A DNA stretch of 64,000 nt from Ketobacter alkanivorans (GTDB lineage: Bacteria > Pseudomonadota > Gammaproteobacteria > Pseudomonadales > Ketobacteraceae). Shown here in pieces: positions 35,449-44,728 of this stretch. The first letter of the stretch is position 1, and each line of letters opens with the position of its first letter. Under the pieces are notes generated by a model. It was not told the origin of the DNA. It saw only the letters and a list, made by a program, of their open reading frames with translations, and made no database searches. A program made the position numbers and the translations under genes. The DNA is taken from positions 2,571,501 to 2,635,500 of the forward strand of contig NZ_CP022684.1 in assembly GCF_002863865.1 (NCBI RefSeq), in the 5' to 3' direction.

Positions 35449-35905
35449 TTGTGTACCTTACCGACAAATACTCCAGAACAGACTCAATATGGAAAGGAGT
35501 CGGGACAAATTTCACTTTCTTACAGAAAAGCCGATACTCTTCCTGCTTTTTGGAGGAAATATTTGCCAGAACAATCTCTTTATTACGCCATGATTCGCAA
35601 TGTGCTAGCACATAAATTGATTCCAGTGAAAGAGACTCTGCTACTTGTATTTGCGTTAAATACGGTACGTCAAAGAATGAAACTGCGCACTTCTTTTCAA
35701 ACTCACCTTGATCGAGCCTATTTAAAACACTATGCAGATCATCGAAACAAACAGGACCCAATCTTTCAATCAGTGACTTATAACGTTGCTGAGCGTCTAG
35801 CAAACGCTCTCTCTGCTCATAGTCTAGTTTTGACAAAAGCCAATTTCGGTCTTTAGCTCCAAGAAGGCTAAAAGAAATCGCAGAGCGCTTGATTAAAGAG
35901 CTCAT
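35441..35905 (-). CDS. short FliG-like protein, 154 aa
   Basis: Occupies the fliG slot between fliF and fliH and overlaps both. Canonical FliG has about 330 residues and three domains; this has 154. The opening (IKRSAISFSLLGAKDRNWLL) resembles the FliG N-domain that clamps FliF. The segment SLESIYVLAHCESWRNKEIV followed by LANISSKKQEEY resembles the last helical bundle of FliG (pattern ALK-x-(4-6)-LxxKIxxNMSKR). The charged torque helix that faces the stator is not apparent. It may couple MS ring to sorting platform without torque, as SctK does in injectisomes. Similarity judged by eye. Confidence 0.6.
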   Translation of the reverse strand: MSSLIKRSAISFSLLGAKDRNWLLSKLDYEQRERLLDAQQRYKSLIERLGPVCFDDLHSVLNRLDQGEFEKKCAVSFFDVPYLTQIQVAESLSLESIYVLAHCESWRNKEIVLANISSKKQEEYRLFCKKVKFVPTPFHIESVLEYLSVRYTNE

Positions 35906-37326
35906 CGAATACGCTCTCCTTCAATAGCAGCTTCATCAGAGGCAATCCAGGATTGAATATTCTCAAGCAGAATCTCTCTTTCAGAGTCTGATAGTGACCT
36001 AGGTCTACGCACGAAGAATGACAATAGAAAGAGCACGAATCCCACTAACACACCCCCAACACCGATTAGCACGCTGTAGTTCCCTAGGGCATCAATGGGA
36101 GCTGAAGATTTACGAACCAATCCAACGTCATTTGCATTTTTAGGTTCTGCAACACTTTTTACAATTTTCTCGTTAGTTGCATTGATATCTACAAAAGCCA
36201 TACGTCTAACAGCTATTGAATCGCCCCTTTCACTATCAAAGCCCACAGTAGTCTTCAGTAGATCTGACAGATCTTCCAACTGCCTATCTGTCACACTCAC
36301 TGGGACGACTGCACTTACTGACAACTTGGCGATTTGCCCTGCACTTACCACTGCTTCCTCAATTTTCGTGCCCGTTCTATATGACATCTCTTCAGTTTGA
36401 CTTGAGCTATCCATTGCTTCTGCAGTGGTCTTTTTTGAGTTCTGTCTATTGTTAGACGTAGATATTCTTTTGCTTACTAGGACCCCTGACAAACCATCAT
36501 CAGCCCCAACGACTGATTCGGTGCGCCGTTTAATTTCAGCGCCAGTCAACGAAACATCTACATTCACAACAGTTCTATCGTATCCAAACATCTTTTCCAT
36601 AAGGTCAGAGCATTTGCGCGTCAAAGCTCTTTCAAGAGACTCTTTCCTCTGATTAGTAGCCGATACTTGAAAGCTACCATCCTCTGTTAATACACTAAGA
36701 ACCTCGCCATCGTTATCACTAACGATCACACGTTCGGGAGACAAACCCTCTACGGAGTTTGCAACTATTCTTTGAATTCCCTGTATGCGTGTTGCAGAAA
36801 CGAGGGCATCTTCTTCAAGCATCAAATTAACAGAGGCTTTTGGGGCTCTATCTTTCTTTTCAAACAGCCTTTCTTCGGGCAAAACTAAATGAACCCTTGC
36901 GTACTTTATGCCGTCTAGTGATGCAATTGTTCGCGACAATTCTCCTTGAAGAGCCCGCTGATAGTTAATCTTTTGGGCGAACTCACTGACGCCGTATTCC
37001 ATCTCATCAAATATCTCGAAACCGATACCGCTACCCAGGCGAACCCCATCCCCCGCGAGCTGCAAACGAGCAGCATCCAGCTTATCGCTAGCTACGTATA
37101 TGTCCCTACCACCATTTTTAAGTTGATACTCAATTTTGTTCTCACTTAAGTTGGTTACTACTTTAGAAGCATCTTCTTCAGACAAGCCTTGATAGATAGG
37201 AGCCATATCAGAAGAATAGAAACCATAGAAGCCAATTAAGGGAAGCAGAAGAGCTGAAAAGCAAGCAACGATAAATGCTGCTTTCCCGATACCAGATAGA
37301 GCTCCCCATTTTTCTGACAAAAACAT
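35902..37326 (-). CDS. fliF: flagellar MS-ring protein FliF
   Basis: Forms the ring in the inner membrane on which the machine is built. There is a membrane helix at about 15-37, then two ring-building motif domains (LSEEDASKVVTNLSENKIEY; FAQKINYQRALQGELSRTIA; ARVHLVLPEE), and a second helix at about 418-440 (YSVLIGVGGVLVGFVLFLLS). The cytoplasmic tail ends LLENIQSWIASDEA, the part that binds FliG. About 474 residues is short for FliF (550 or more); the region between the ring domains and the second helix is reduced. ATG 37326 has AGTAGG upstream; a TTG at 37332 is a less likely start. Confidence 0.93.
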   Translation of the reverse strand: MFLSEKWGALSGIGKAAFIVACFSALLLPLIGFYGFYSSDMAPIYQGLSEEDASKVVTNLSENKIEYQLKNGGRDIYVASDKLDAARLQLAGDGVRLGSGIGFEIFDEMEYGVSEFAQKINYQRALQGELSRTIASLDGIKYARVHLVLPEERLFEKKDRAPKASVNLMLEEDALVSATRIQGIQRIVANSVEGLSPERVIVSDNDGEVLSVLTEDGSFQVSATNQRKESLERALTRKCSDLMEKMFGYDRTVVNVDVSLTGAEIKRRTESVVGADDGLSGVLVSKRISTSNNRQNSKKTTAEAMDSSSQTEEMSYRTGTKIEEAVVSAGQIAKLSVSAVVPVSVTDRQLEDLSDLLKTTVGFDSERGDSIAVRRMAFVDINATNEKIVKSVAEPKNANDVGLVRKSSAPIDALGNYSVLIGVGGVLVGFVLFLLSFFVRRPRSLSDSEREILLENIQSWIASDEAAIEGERIR

Positions 37327-37340
37327 AATCAAACCTACTG

Positions 37341-37628
37341 CTAAATTGACATTCTCATGAGTTCTTGACTACTTTCTACTAACCGATTTCTAACTTGAAC
37401 CATTAGATCGAACGAAGTCTGAGCTTTAGAAATCGCGATCATAACCTGATGCAGATTATCAGCTTCTCCTATTGCCAGCTTTTGCACCTGATGCTCTGCT
37501 GACTGTATATTCTGTTCCACCTGGTTCATTTGCTCGCTAAACCATAGAGAAAACAGTGATCCTGACTCCCTTACAGGAGAGGAAGCACTTTCAAGGGGAA
37601 CCAAACCAGAAATAGCTTCAATTTGCAT
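37341..37628 (-). CDS. fliE: rod-adaptor protein FliE
   Basis: First rod component, joining the MS ring to FlgB. The 95-residue length is typical. The C-terminal half has the FliE pattern: IGEADNLHQVMIAISKAQTS, then FDLMVQVRNRLVESSQELMR. GGAGAG precedes ATG 37628, and flgC ends only 1 base before the gene, so expression is coupled. Confidence 0.93.
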   Translation of the reverse strand: MQIEAISGLVPLESASSPVRESGSLFSLWFSEQMNQVEQNIQSAEHQVQKLAIGEADNLHQVMIAISKAQTSFDLMVQVRNRLVESSQELMRMSI

Positions 37629-37629
37629 A

Positions 37630-38073
37630 CTACTCTCCTAATTCCATGCTTTTCATAGCCATCGCTTTTGCAGCATTTAATACCCTGATATTCGCCTCAT
37701 ACGCCCTGGTAGCCGCCATCAAGTTTGTCATTTCAACTACCGGGTCAACATTTGGCATTGAGACATATCCTTTCGAATCAGCATCTGGATGATTAGGATC
37801 AAACACCATTCTCGGTTCCGAGTTGCGCTCCACGACTTCAACCCGCTCAATACCTTGCAACGCCCCAGGATCCAAGTTCGAATAGCGGTACCCTGGAAAC
37901 GCAATTCCGTCAGAAGCTCCACTAGTGGCAACAACATCCACCGGTTTATATACCTCACCACCTGTAGACCGGGTTGCAGACGCATTCGCTATATTTGCTG
38001 CAATGGCTTCAATTCTGCTTCGTTGGAAGTCAAGTCCAGACTCACCTATAGTGAAAATGCTATCAACGGGCAT
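37630..38073 (-). CDS. flgC: proximal rod protein FlgC
   Basis: A 147-residue rod protein. The N-terminus (GESGLDFQRSRIEAIAANIA then NASATRST) and the C-terminus (DPVVEMTNLMAATRAYEANI, then RVLNAAKAMAMKSMELG) are the conserved FlgC ends. Its ATG shares a base with the flgB stop (TAATG). Normal length. Confidence 0.95.
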   Translation of the reverse strand: MPVDSIFTIGESGLDFQRSRIEAIAANIANASATRSTGGEVYKPVDVVATSGASDGIAFPGYRYSNLDPGALQGIERVEVVERNSEPRMVFDPNHPDADSKGYVSMPNVDPVVEMTNLMAATRAYEANIRVLNAAKAMAMKSMELGE

Positions 38074-38456
38074 TAGACCTTACCTCCATTAATTGCGCTT
38101 TTCATCAATCCACCTAGACCTTTTTTAGCCGTGATAAGGGACTGGAATCGAATTACGTTTTCACTCATCAACACCATCTCTTTATCCAACATAACTTTGG
38201 TACTCAAATCCTGGACAGTAGGTAGATCCGTTGTATCGATCTTCTGGATGGCTTGTTCAAGCTGGGCAGCATCAGATTGACTCTCAATCATGGTTCTAAC
38301 CTCGCTCATTACGCTGTCAAAACTCAATCTAATCGGCGAGTAGCCTACACTGCCGCTATTTGCGATATTATTTGCTATGATTCTCTGTTGAGCGCTTGAT
38401 AGATCCAGTGCTTTATTCACCAAAGTCTGCGTTACACTTGAAATAATGCTATCCAT
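38073..38456 (-). CDS. flgB: proximal rod protein FlgB
   Basis: A 127-residue rod protein with the FlgB N-terminus (VNKALDLSSAQQRIIANNIA, then NSGSVGYSP) and the C-terminal helix (DKEMVLMSENVIRFQSLITA, then KKGLGGLMKSAI). GGAGGTAAGG near its end serves as ribosome binding site for flgC. It lies 9 bases after flgI. Confidence 0.94.
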   Translation of the reverse strand: MDSIISSVTQTLVNKALDLSSAQQRIIANNIANSGSVGYSPIRLSFDSVMSEVRTMIESQSDAAQLEQAIQKIDTTDLPTVQDLSTKVMLDKEMVLMSENVIRFQSLITAKKGLGGLMKSAINGGKV

Positions 38457-38465
38457 CTCCTCCCC

Positions 38466-39581
38466 CTACTGAACCAACAATTCAGCATTTAGTGCACCCG
38501 CGGACTTTATCGCTTGTAGAATAACGATCACATCTCTAGTGCTAGTGTTAATTTGACGTAAGGCAGCCACCAAATCGGATATTGAAGTACCTTGAGGCAG
38601 ATCAATTGCTGATGCCAAGCTTTCTTCAACTTCAATTTCCGTATCAGGCACAACCATGGTACGAACGCCCGGTGATGCCCTACCAAGGAAAGCAGAGGGC
38701 TGCGAAACGTTGTAATCTGTTGTGATTATTACTTTAAGATTTCCATGTGAAATGGTCACATCATCTATCTCAACATCTCCTCCAGAAACAACAGTTCCGG
38801 TACGTTCATTAATAACAACTATCGCTTTGCGGTCCGGTTCTACACTTGTATTTTCAATATCGCGTATAAGGGACACGCTATCTACGTCCGGATTTACCTT
38901 GATCGCTATTTTGCCGGCATGAATCGCCTTTACATCGTTCAGACCCAAATTCTGTCTGATTGCATCAACGACTCTGCCGGCGGTAGTAAAATCCGGATGC
39001 TCTAAAATCAGATATAGAACGCCATCCTCGCCTACCAACGAAGTATTCACAGATCTCTCGACTTGTGCGCCGTTTGGCACCCTGCCAACTGTTGTATGAT
39101 TTTTCTGAACTAAATTTCCATTCAAGTCGTATTGAAAAGCACCAGTCGACACCTGCCCCTGAGCAAGTGCATACACAATATTATTGGGAGCTTTCAGCGG
39201 CGTTAATAGCAAAGTCCCCCCAACGAGACTGCGCGCATCACCCATAGAAGAAACACTAACATCCAGGTAATCGCCTTGGTTAGTGAATGGCGGTAACTTT
39301 GCAGTGACAATTACGGCCGCAACATTCCTGCTGTGCACTTCACTTTCATCTATTTTTACTCCAAATTCAAACAACGCGTTTGATACCGATTGCAACGTTG
39401 CTTTACTGCGGGAAGAGTCTCCAGTTCCGGACAAGCCAACCACTATCCCATATCCAACCACATGATTATCCCTAACACCCTCTACTCGAGCGATTTCCTT
39501 AAGACGAGTGGCTGAGAAACCACTTACCGGAGTGGAAATCATCAAAAAACAACAAGTACAAATAAACAGATTCTTAATCAT
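38466..39581 (-). CDS. flgI: P-ring protein FlgI
   Basis: Periplasmic ring around the rod at the peptidoglycan layer. The 371-residue protein starts with a signal peptide (1-24), then the family signature RLKEIARVEGVRDNHVVGYG and VVGLSGTGDSS. It closes with VAALRQINTSTRDVIVILQA and IKSAGALNAELLVQ. Length and motifs are normal, so this part of the apparatus should be able to cross the envelope. Confidence 0.96.
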   Translation of the reverse strand: MIKNLFICTCCFLMISTPVSGFSATRLKEIARVEGVRDNHVVGYGIVVGLSGTGDSSRSKATLQSVSNALFEFGVKIDESEVHSRNVAAVIVTAKLPPFTNQGDYLDVSVSSMGDARSLVGGTLLLTPLKAPNNIVYALAQGQVSTGAFQYDLNGNLVQKNHTTVGRVPNGAQVERSVNTSLVGEDGVLYLILEHPDFTTAGRVVDAIRQNLGLNDVKAIHAGKIAIKVNPDVDSVSLIRDIENTSVEPDRKAIVVINERTGTVVSGGDVEIDDVTISHGNLKVIITTDYNVSQPSAFLGRASPGVRTMVVPDTEIEVEESLASAIDLPQGTSISDLVAALRQINTSTRDVIVILQAIKSAGALNAELLVQ

Positions 39582-39588
39582 GGGAACG

Positions 39589-40161
39589 CTAGATCAGTCC
39601 TATCTTGTTGAACAACCATGAAACGAAGCCCTGATCCTCAGTTTCACTCTTATCCCCAAATCCTTGGTATTCAATTTCGGCATCAGCAAGACGAGTGGAT
39701 AGTACAATGTTGTTTTGGTCCACATCGTGTGTGCGCAACCATCCTTTAATAGTGATTACTTGCTCTTCCCCATTAATAAGAATGCTCTGTGTGCCTTGAA
39801 CGTAAAAGTAACCATGCTCATCCTCTTGCATTAGCGTGGCACTCACTTGGGCTCTCAATTCCCCCTCTCGACGAGTATAACCACCCGACTCCCTGCCCAT
39901 CCCGAGATCAATGGATCCAATTTCAGTTTTATCAGTTGTTCCAACACTTCCTGAAACTCCGAAACTCTCATCCATCGACGCGCCATTGTTGGATTTTGCT
40001 TTCGATGCTTCAACAATAACAACCGTTACTCGATCGCCAACATTGACTGCTTTTTTATCCGCAACAAAAGACCTAAAGCTCTCGTCCGAGTATAAACTTT
40101 CGGCTTGTACCATCATGCTTGAAATCAAATAAACACTGAAAATGGCTACATACTTTGACAT
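39589..40161 (-). CDS. flgH: L-ring protein FlgH without lipobox cysteine
   Basis: Outer-membrane ring protein. The FlgH body is clear: VNVGDRVTVVIVEASKAKSN, GELRAQVSATLMQEDEHGYF, VQGTQSILINGEEQVITIKG and the ending FVSWLFNKIGLI. FlgH is normally a lipoprotein with an acylated cysteine after the signal peptide. Here the signal region (VAIFSVYLISSMMVQAESLY) has no cysteine, and none occurs anywhere in the 190 residues, so anchoring must differ. It shares one base with flgA upstream. Confidence 0.92.
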   Translation of the reverse strand: MSKYVAIFSVYLISSMMVQAESLYSDESFRSFVADKKAVNVGDRVTVVIVEASKAKSNNGASMDESFGVSGSVGTTDKTEIGSIDLGMGRESGGYTRREGELRAQVSATLMQEDEHGYFYVQGTQSILINGEEQVITIKGWLRTHDVDQNNIVLSTRLADAEIEYQGFGDKSETEDQGFVSWLFNKIGLI

Positions 40162-41129
40162 CAGATACTTCCCCGAGAAACCAACACTATATTGCTCTCT
40201 TTGACTACGCCAACAAGTTCAACTTCGGAATGTTCCATTTTCACTCTCACCTTCTCGCCAATTTCTCCATCATCCAGTGCTACCGCCTGAGTCACGATCG
40301 AAACAGCACCCACCTGAGAAACCAATTCAACCGTTGAACTCCGGGATACTGGTGACCTTTTTCTAACACTGTCTTTAAAAATCGGTTGATCCCGCTGCAT
40401 ATCATGATTGACCAAAACACCTTCAGCGAGATCAGAGTGAGTGAGCGTACCATGCTTGAGTGCTGCGACATCGATCAAAACATTCTTCACATCTAGAGGT
40501 TTTAGTTGCTCATCTATTTTAATATCCCGATCTGCTAGAAAAACCTCAGCCATTACTCGCACGTCAAAGCATTCCCTATATACACGATCATCGACATCGG
40601 CCCATACACAATGAGATGAATAGGGCTTATCCATGCGAATCACTCGCATGTCTATGTTGTCTTGTATCACAACACCACTTAACGTGGGCTGGTACCCTCT
40701 AATTTTGATTGAGGGATAATTGTCCTTAAAATACTCATAAAGATATTCCGCTGCTGCTTTACGTAACCTATCTTTATCGATGGTGACGCGCTTTCTGTTT
40801 AACACTCTGCTTGGGCCAAGCACTTCATAAAACGCAACACCTTTTTCTTCTAGTTTTCCACTAATAATGTCCTCTAATTCTCTATCTACGAACACATCTC
40901 TAGCAACAAGAGCACTCGGTATCGATACCTTTAACTGACTTATTGACTTGCGCAGTTCTCTCGGTGCATATACGTTGGCAATTTCATGAAACTCGACCAC
41001 TGGTTTCTCGATACTTACTATTGGAAGCACCTCAACAACCAACGAAGGCTTGGCCGCGAACACATGGGGCGCCCAGAAAGTTGATAAAGACGCACACACA
41101 GCAGCTAAACAACGTATAAAGAAAACCAT
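40161..41129 (-). CDS. flgA: P-ring assembly chaperone FlgA
   Basis: Periplasmic chaperone for FlgI. The 322-residue protein has a signal peptide (1-25) and a C-terminal SAF-like module: LKPLDVKNVLIDVAALKHGT, LAEGVLVNHDMQRDQPIFKD, a basic KRSPVSRSSTVELVSQVGAV, then IGEKVRVKMEHSEVELVGVV. Enteric FlgA is about 220 residues; the longer N-terminal half here (about 25-190) is atypical. Its place among flgG, flgH and flgI supports the call. Confidence 0.88.
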   Translation of the reverse strand: MVFFIRCLAAVCASLSTFWAPHVFAAKPSLVVEVLPIVSIEKPVVEFHEIANVYAPRELRKSISQLKVSIPSALVARDVFVDRELEDIISGKLEEKGVAFYEVLGPSRVLNRKRVTIDKDRLRKAAAEYLYEYFKDNYPSIKIRGYQPTLSGVVIQDNIDMRVIRMDKPYSSHCVWADVDDRVYRECFDVRVMAEVFLADRDIKIDEQLKPLDVKNVLIDVAALKHGTLTHSDLAEGVLVNHDMQRDQPIFKDSVRKRSPVSRSSTVELVSQVGAVSIVTQAVALDDGEIGEKVRVKMEHSEVELVGVVKESNIVLVSRGSI

Positions 41130-41908
41130 TAGCTTCGAAGATTGTTGTTTATTTTCAGTATTTCATCGGAGGCTCGAATGATCTGAGAGTTCATTTCATA
41201 TGCTCTCTGCGCAACTACCAAACTCAGCATTTCTTCAACCAGGTCCACATTAGATGTTTCGATGTAACCTTGAATCAGCTCACCAGTTCCGTTAGATCCA
41301 GGTTCGCTATATAAAGGCAGACCAGAACCATCTGTCGCCGCAAACAAGCCGCTGCCCAATGGCTCTAGATTTTCTGGCGTAACAAAATTGGCTATATCAA
41401 TCTGTCCAAGCTCAACCAAATCTTCGTTACCATCGACTTTGGCGGCCATACTCCCATCAGGCCTTATAAGTAACTGTGATGCATCACTGGGAATACGAAT
41501 TGCAGAACTCAGAACGCGACCATCAATGGTTGACAACATCCCATCAGAATCGATCTTGAAAGACCCGTTCCTCGTGTACGCCTTTTCCCCATTGAACAAA
41601 TCCACCTCAAAAAAACCAGCTCCTTGGATAGCCACATCGAGCAAATTCTGGGTTGCTTTCAAATCCCCCATGGAGAAGTCTTTAGTAATAGCAGCTAGCG
41701 ACGCCCCCATTCCGGACATAGGAGCAAGCTGTTCGTAATCGAGTGACGCAGCCGAGTTATTCACCTGCTGATAAACCAGATCCTCAAATGAAACTCTCGA
41801 TTTCTTGTAACCTGCAGTATTTATGTTCGCCAGATTATTAGAAATTGTATCAATTTGCGCTTGCTCTGCCTGCATGCCACTGGTGGCGATGTAAATTGCA
41901 TCAAGCAT
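41129..41908 (-). CDS. flgG: distal rod protein FlgG
   Basis: A 259-residue distal rod protein of normal size. The start MLDAIYIATSGMQAEQAQID followed by TISNNLANINTAGYKKSR is diagnostic. The body has LDVAIQGAGFFEV and a YTRNGSF turn, and the ending is IQGYIETSNVDLVEEMLSLV, then AQRAYEMNSQIIRASDEILK. It shares one base with flgA. Confidence 0.96.
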   Translation of the reverse strand: MLDAIYIATSGMQAEQAQIDTISNNLANINTAGYKKSRVSFEDLVYQQVNNSAASLDYEQLAPMSGMGASLAAITKDFSMGDLKATQNLLDVAIQGAGFFEVDLFNGEKAYTRNGSFKIDSDGMLSTIDGRVLSSAIRIPSDASQLLIRPDGSMAAKVDGNEDLVELGQIDIANFVTPENLEPLGSGLFAATDGSGLPLYSEPGSNGTGELIQGYIETSNVDLVEEMLSLVVAQRAYEMNSQIIRASDEILKINNNLRS

Positions 41909-41916
41909 AGTTACTC

Positions 41917-42627
41917 CTAAAATTCACCCAAAATATTAATCGCAGAATCCAACATGTCATCGTAACCTTTAAGAACCTGACCTGCTGATTCATAGTGTCG
42001 AACTGTAGTCACTAGTCCTACCATTTCTCGTAAACTTTCTACGTTAGAGGCCTCTAAATATCCCTGCTTTATGATCATCTCTCCCGACGCTTGTGGCAGC
42101 GGTGAACTTGAATGAAACATCCCTTTCCCCAGATAGTTCAGTTCACCTTGGGTGCTGCCCTCTGCAATTAGAAGCTTCCCCATCAACTGCTCTTTTTGAA
42201 AAATGCTGCCATCGCCTTTTATCACGAAAGATTCCGGTTGAAGATATATGGGACCTGATTCACCCAGAACTTCTTCACCGGTCGACAAAACCAACTTACC
42301 ATCTTCTGATAACTGTAGTTGTCCACGCCGCGTATACGCCTCACCATTCAAGTGAATTATTTTCAGAAATCCGGTATCAGTTAATGCCACATTGTTCATA
42401 TTACCTGTATATTTCAATGCGCCCACTGACATATCTCGTGCAACACTCAGAGATGCTTCCGGCTTATATCCTCCATTCGATGCCAGCTCTTGCTCAAAGG
42501 CCTTCTGCGTTGATATCTCGCGCTTGTAACCATCAGTATTTGCATTAGCAAGATTTTGGCTAATCGTGTTTAAACGACTCATGTCTGCTGACATGGTACT
42601 CTGAATTAACTGGATAACATCAGGCAT
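41917..42627 (-). CDS. flgF: proximal rod protein FlgF
   Basis: A 236-residue rod protein of the FlgF/FlgG class. The start (SADMSRLNTISQNLANANTD then GYKREIS) and the end (KQGYLEASNVESLREMVGLV then TTVRHYESAGQVLKGYDDML) are the shared rod ends; YTRRGQLQL is the FlgF-type turn. It precedes flgG and overlaps flhA by 8 bases. The body differs from enteric FlgF, so FlgF versus a second FlgG-like rod protein rests mainly on order. Confidence 0.88.
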   Translation of the reverse strand: MPDVIQLIQSTMSADMSRLNTISQNLANANTDGYKREISTQKAFEQELASNGGYKPEASLSVARDMSVGALKYTGNMNNVALTDTGFLKIIHLNGEAYTRRGQLQLSEDGKLVLSTGEEVLGESGPIYLQPESFVIKGDGSIFQKEQLMGKLLIAEGSTQGELNYLGKGMFHSSSPLPQASGEMIIKQGYLEASNVESLREMVGLVTTVRHYESAGQVLKGYDDMLDSAINILGEF

Positions 42628-44728
42628 TTAACGTCTCTCTATTCAGGACACCTGGTAACTTTCGAGTGTCTCGAGCAACATCAACCACACCTGCTGATAC
42701 TATATGGACACTCGTTGGTATTTCCGTTAACGACAGTACCGATACGTGAGGCAAAACCCTTTCGATTAGTTTCCGAATATGGCGCCGCAGGTTGGGTGAG
42801 CACATCAAAACAGGCTGAACGTTGTTTGATAGCAGATTCTCCGCCTTAGTAGCCAACTTGCGAATCACTTCTTCGGTCACCTTTGGGTCCACCAGCAGAG
42901 TTACCTTTGATTCGCTCTGACGCAGCCCTGTTTGCATCAACTGTTCCAGCGCCGGATCAAAACTCAACACTTGCAACTTTCCGTCATCATCCAGAAGCGG
43001 TTCACATATCGCTCTAGACAAGGCCGTACGCACCCTTTCTGCCAGTTCCTCTGGATCTTTCGTATGTCGTCCGCTTTCTAACATTGCCTCTAAGATTTGT
43101 TCGATATTGCGCACAGACACTTTCTCTCTTAACAGTATCTGCATCACTTTTTGTAAGTCAGAGTACGCAAGCATATTTGGCACTAACTCTTCCACCACGG
43201 CAGGCTGCTTTGACCTGACTCGCTCCAACAGCTTTTCTATCTCAGTCCGCGTCAACAACTCGAAAGAATGGCTTTTGAGAATCTCGCTCACATGCGTAAT
43301 AATCACGGTCATTGGATCAATCAAGGTATACTTTTTAGATCTCGCCTCATCCTTCAGTTTCGGATCAATCCAAACCGAGGGGAGCCCGTAGGTTGGGTCT
43401 CTTGTTTCCCATCCATCCAGTGGCTGACGCTGTTCTGTGGGACTGATAGCCAAGAGAAGCTCAGGGTAAAGCTCACCTTCTGCGACCTTGGCTCCTAATA
43501 TGTTCACCACATACTGAACACCGCGCAGCGAAGATTTTTCTTTCACCTTGACCGATGGAATGACGAACCCCATATCAAACGCAAAGTTCTTTCTGAACTG
43601 TTTTATCTTGTCCGTGAACTGCCCGCTCTGGCGGCCTAACATGTCAACCAGGTCATCACCGACAAAGATCTCAATGGGGTCCACTTGTATCTGTTGATAC
43701 AGGTCGTCATTCTGGGATTCTGATGTAGTTTGTTTCGCTTCCTTCTCTTCTTCAGATTGCGGCGTCGAGTTCTTAAACGCGAAGTATGCAGCAGTTCCCA
43801 CCAAGGCTCCAACCACCAAAACAGGAAGCGCCGGAATTCCCGGGAAGAACAGCATGAAGAACAGGCCACCTGCCACCATCAAAAGGCTCCGAGGATAGCG
43901 CGCAACCTGATTTGTTAACTCTTCACCAAACAGCGCGTCGGTCGCTGCCCGGGTGACGATAATCCCCGTAGCGGTGGATATAATCAGTGCTGGAATTTGC
44001 GTGACAATCCCATCACCAACGGTCAAGAGCGTATAGTTATGTAATGCGTCACTCCAGCTCATCCCCTTCTGAACCAATCCTATTGTGAGACCACCAATAA
44101 TATCGATCAGGATAATGATAATCCCGGCGATGGCATCCCCTTTCACAAACTTACTGGCACCATCCATGGCCCCATAGAAATTGGCTTCTTTTTCTATGGC
44201 CTTACGGCGCTCACGAGCTTCGGTTTCATCGATCAATCCCATATTCAGATCGGCATCAATACTCATCTGCTTGCCAGGCATACTGTCCAACGTAAATCGC
44301 GCAGCCACTTCAGCGACACGCTGAGCACCATTGGTTACCACGACAAACTGAACCACAATCAGTATGGAAAACACCACCAAGCCAATAATATAGTTCCCAC
44401 CAACAACAAACTCACCAATGGCGCCGATCACCTCTCCGGCATATCCATCTGAGAGAATCAGCCGAGTAGCTGCAATATTCAGTGACAACCTAAACAGTGT
44501 GGCTATAAGCAGCAAAGACGGAAATGTTGAAAACTCCAGGGGTTTATCGGTATAGAAGGTCAATAATAAAACCAACAGGCCGAAACTGAAATTAATGATC
44601 AGCAAAAAATCTAACATCCAGGCGGGTATGGGCGTAAACAGCACCATCAAGATACCCACCATCGATAGCACCAACACAAGCTCACTGCGCTGGCCAAACA
44701 AACGGGTCAACATATCGCCCCTATTCAT
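42620..44728 (-). CDS. flhA: export gate protein FlhA
   Basis: Proton-driven export gate and docking platform for chaperone-substrate complexes. The 702-residue protein has about eight membrane helices in the first 320 residues, including the conserved loop FTLDSMPGKQMSIDADLNMG and the following LIDETEARERR. After the linker comes the cytoplasmic domain (from about 350) with LLAISPTEQRQPLDGWETRD and VREKVSVRNIEQILEAMLES-like elements (LLREKVSVRNIEQILEAMLE). Normal length and intact. It overlaps flhB by 4 bases. Confidence 0.97.
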   Translation of the reverse strand: MNRGDMLTRLFGQRSELVLVLSMVGILMVLFTPIPAWMLDFLLIINFSFGLLVLLLTFYTDKPLEFSTFPSLLLIATLFRLSLNIAATRLILSDGYAGEVIGAIGEFVVGGNYIIGLVVFSILIVVQFVVVTNGAQRVAEVAARFTLDSMPGKQMSIDADLNMGLIDETEARERRKAIEKEANFYGAMDGASKFVKGDAIAGIIIILIDIIGGLTIGLVQKGMSWSDALHNYTLLTVGDGIVTQIPALIISTATGIIVTRAATDALFGEELTNQVARYPRSLLMVAGGLFFMLFFPGIPALPVLVVGALVGTAAYFAFKNSTPQSEEEKEAKQTTSESQNDDLYQQIQVDPIEIFVGDDLVDMLGRQSGQFTDKIKQFRKNFAFDMGFVIPSVKVKEKSSLRGVQYVVNILGAKVAEGELYPELLLAISPTEQRQPLDGWETRDPTYGLPSVWIDPKLKDEARSKKYTLIDPMTVIITHVSEILKSHSFELLTRTEIEKLLERVRSKQPAVVEELVPNMLAYSDLQKVMQILLREKVSVRNIEQILEAMLESGRHTKDPEELAERVRTALSRAICEPLLDDDGKLQVLSFDPALEQLMQTGLRQSESKVTLLVDPKVTEEVIRKLATKAENLLSNNVQPVLMCSPNLRRHIRKLIERVLPHVSVLSLTEIPTSVHIVSAGVVDVARDTRKLPGVLNRETLNA

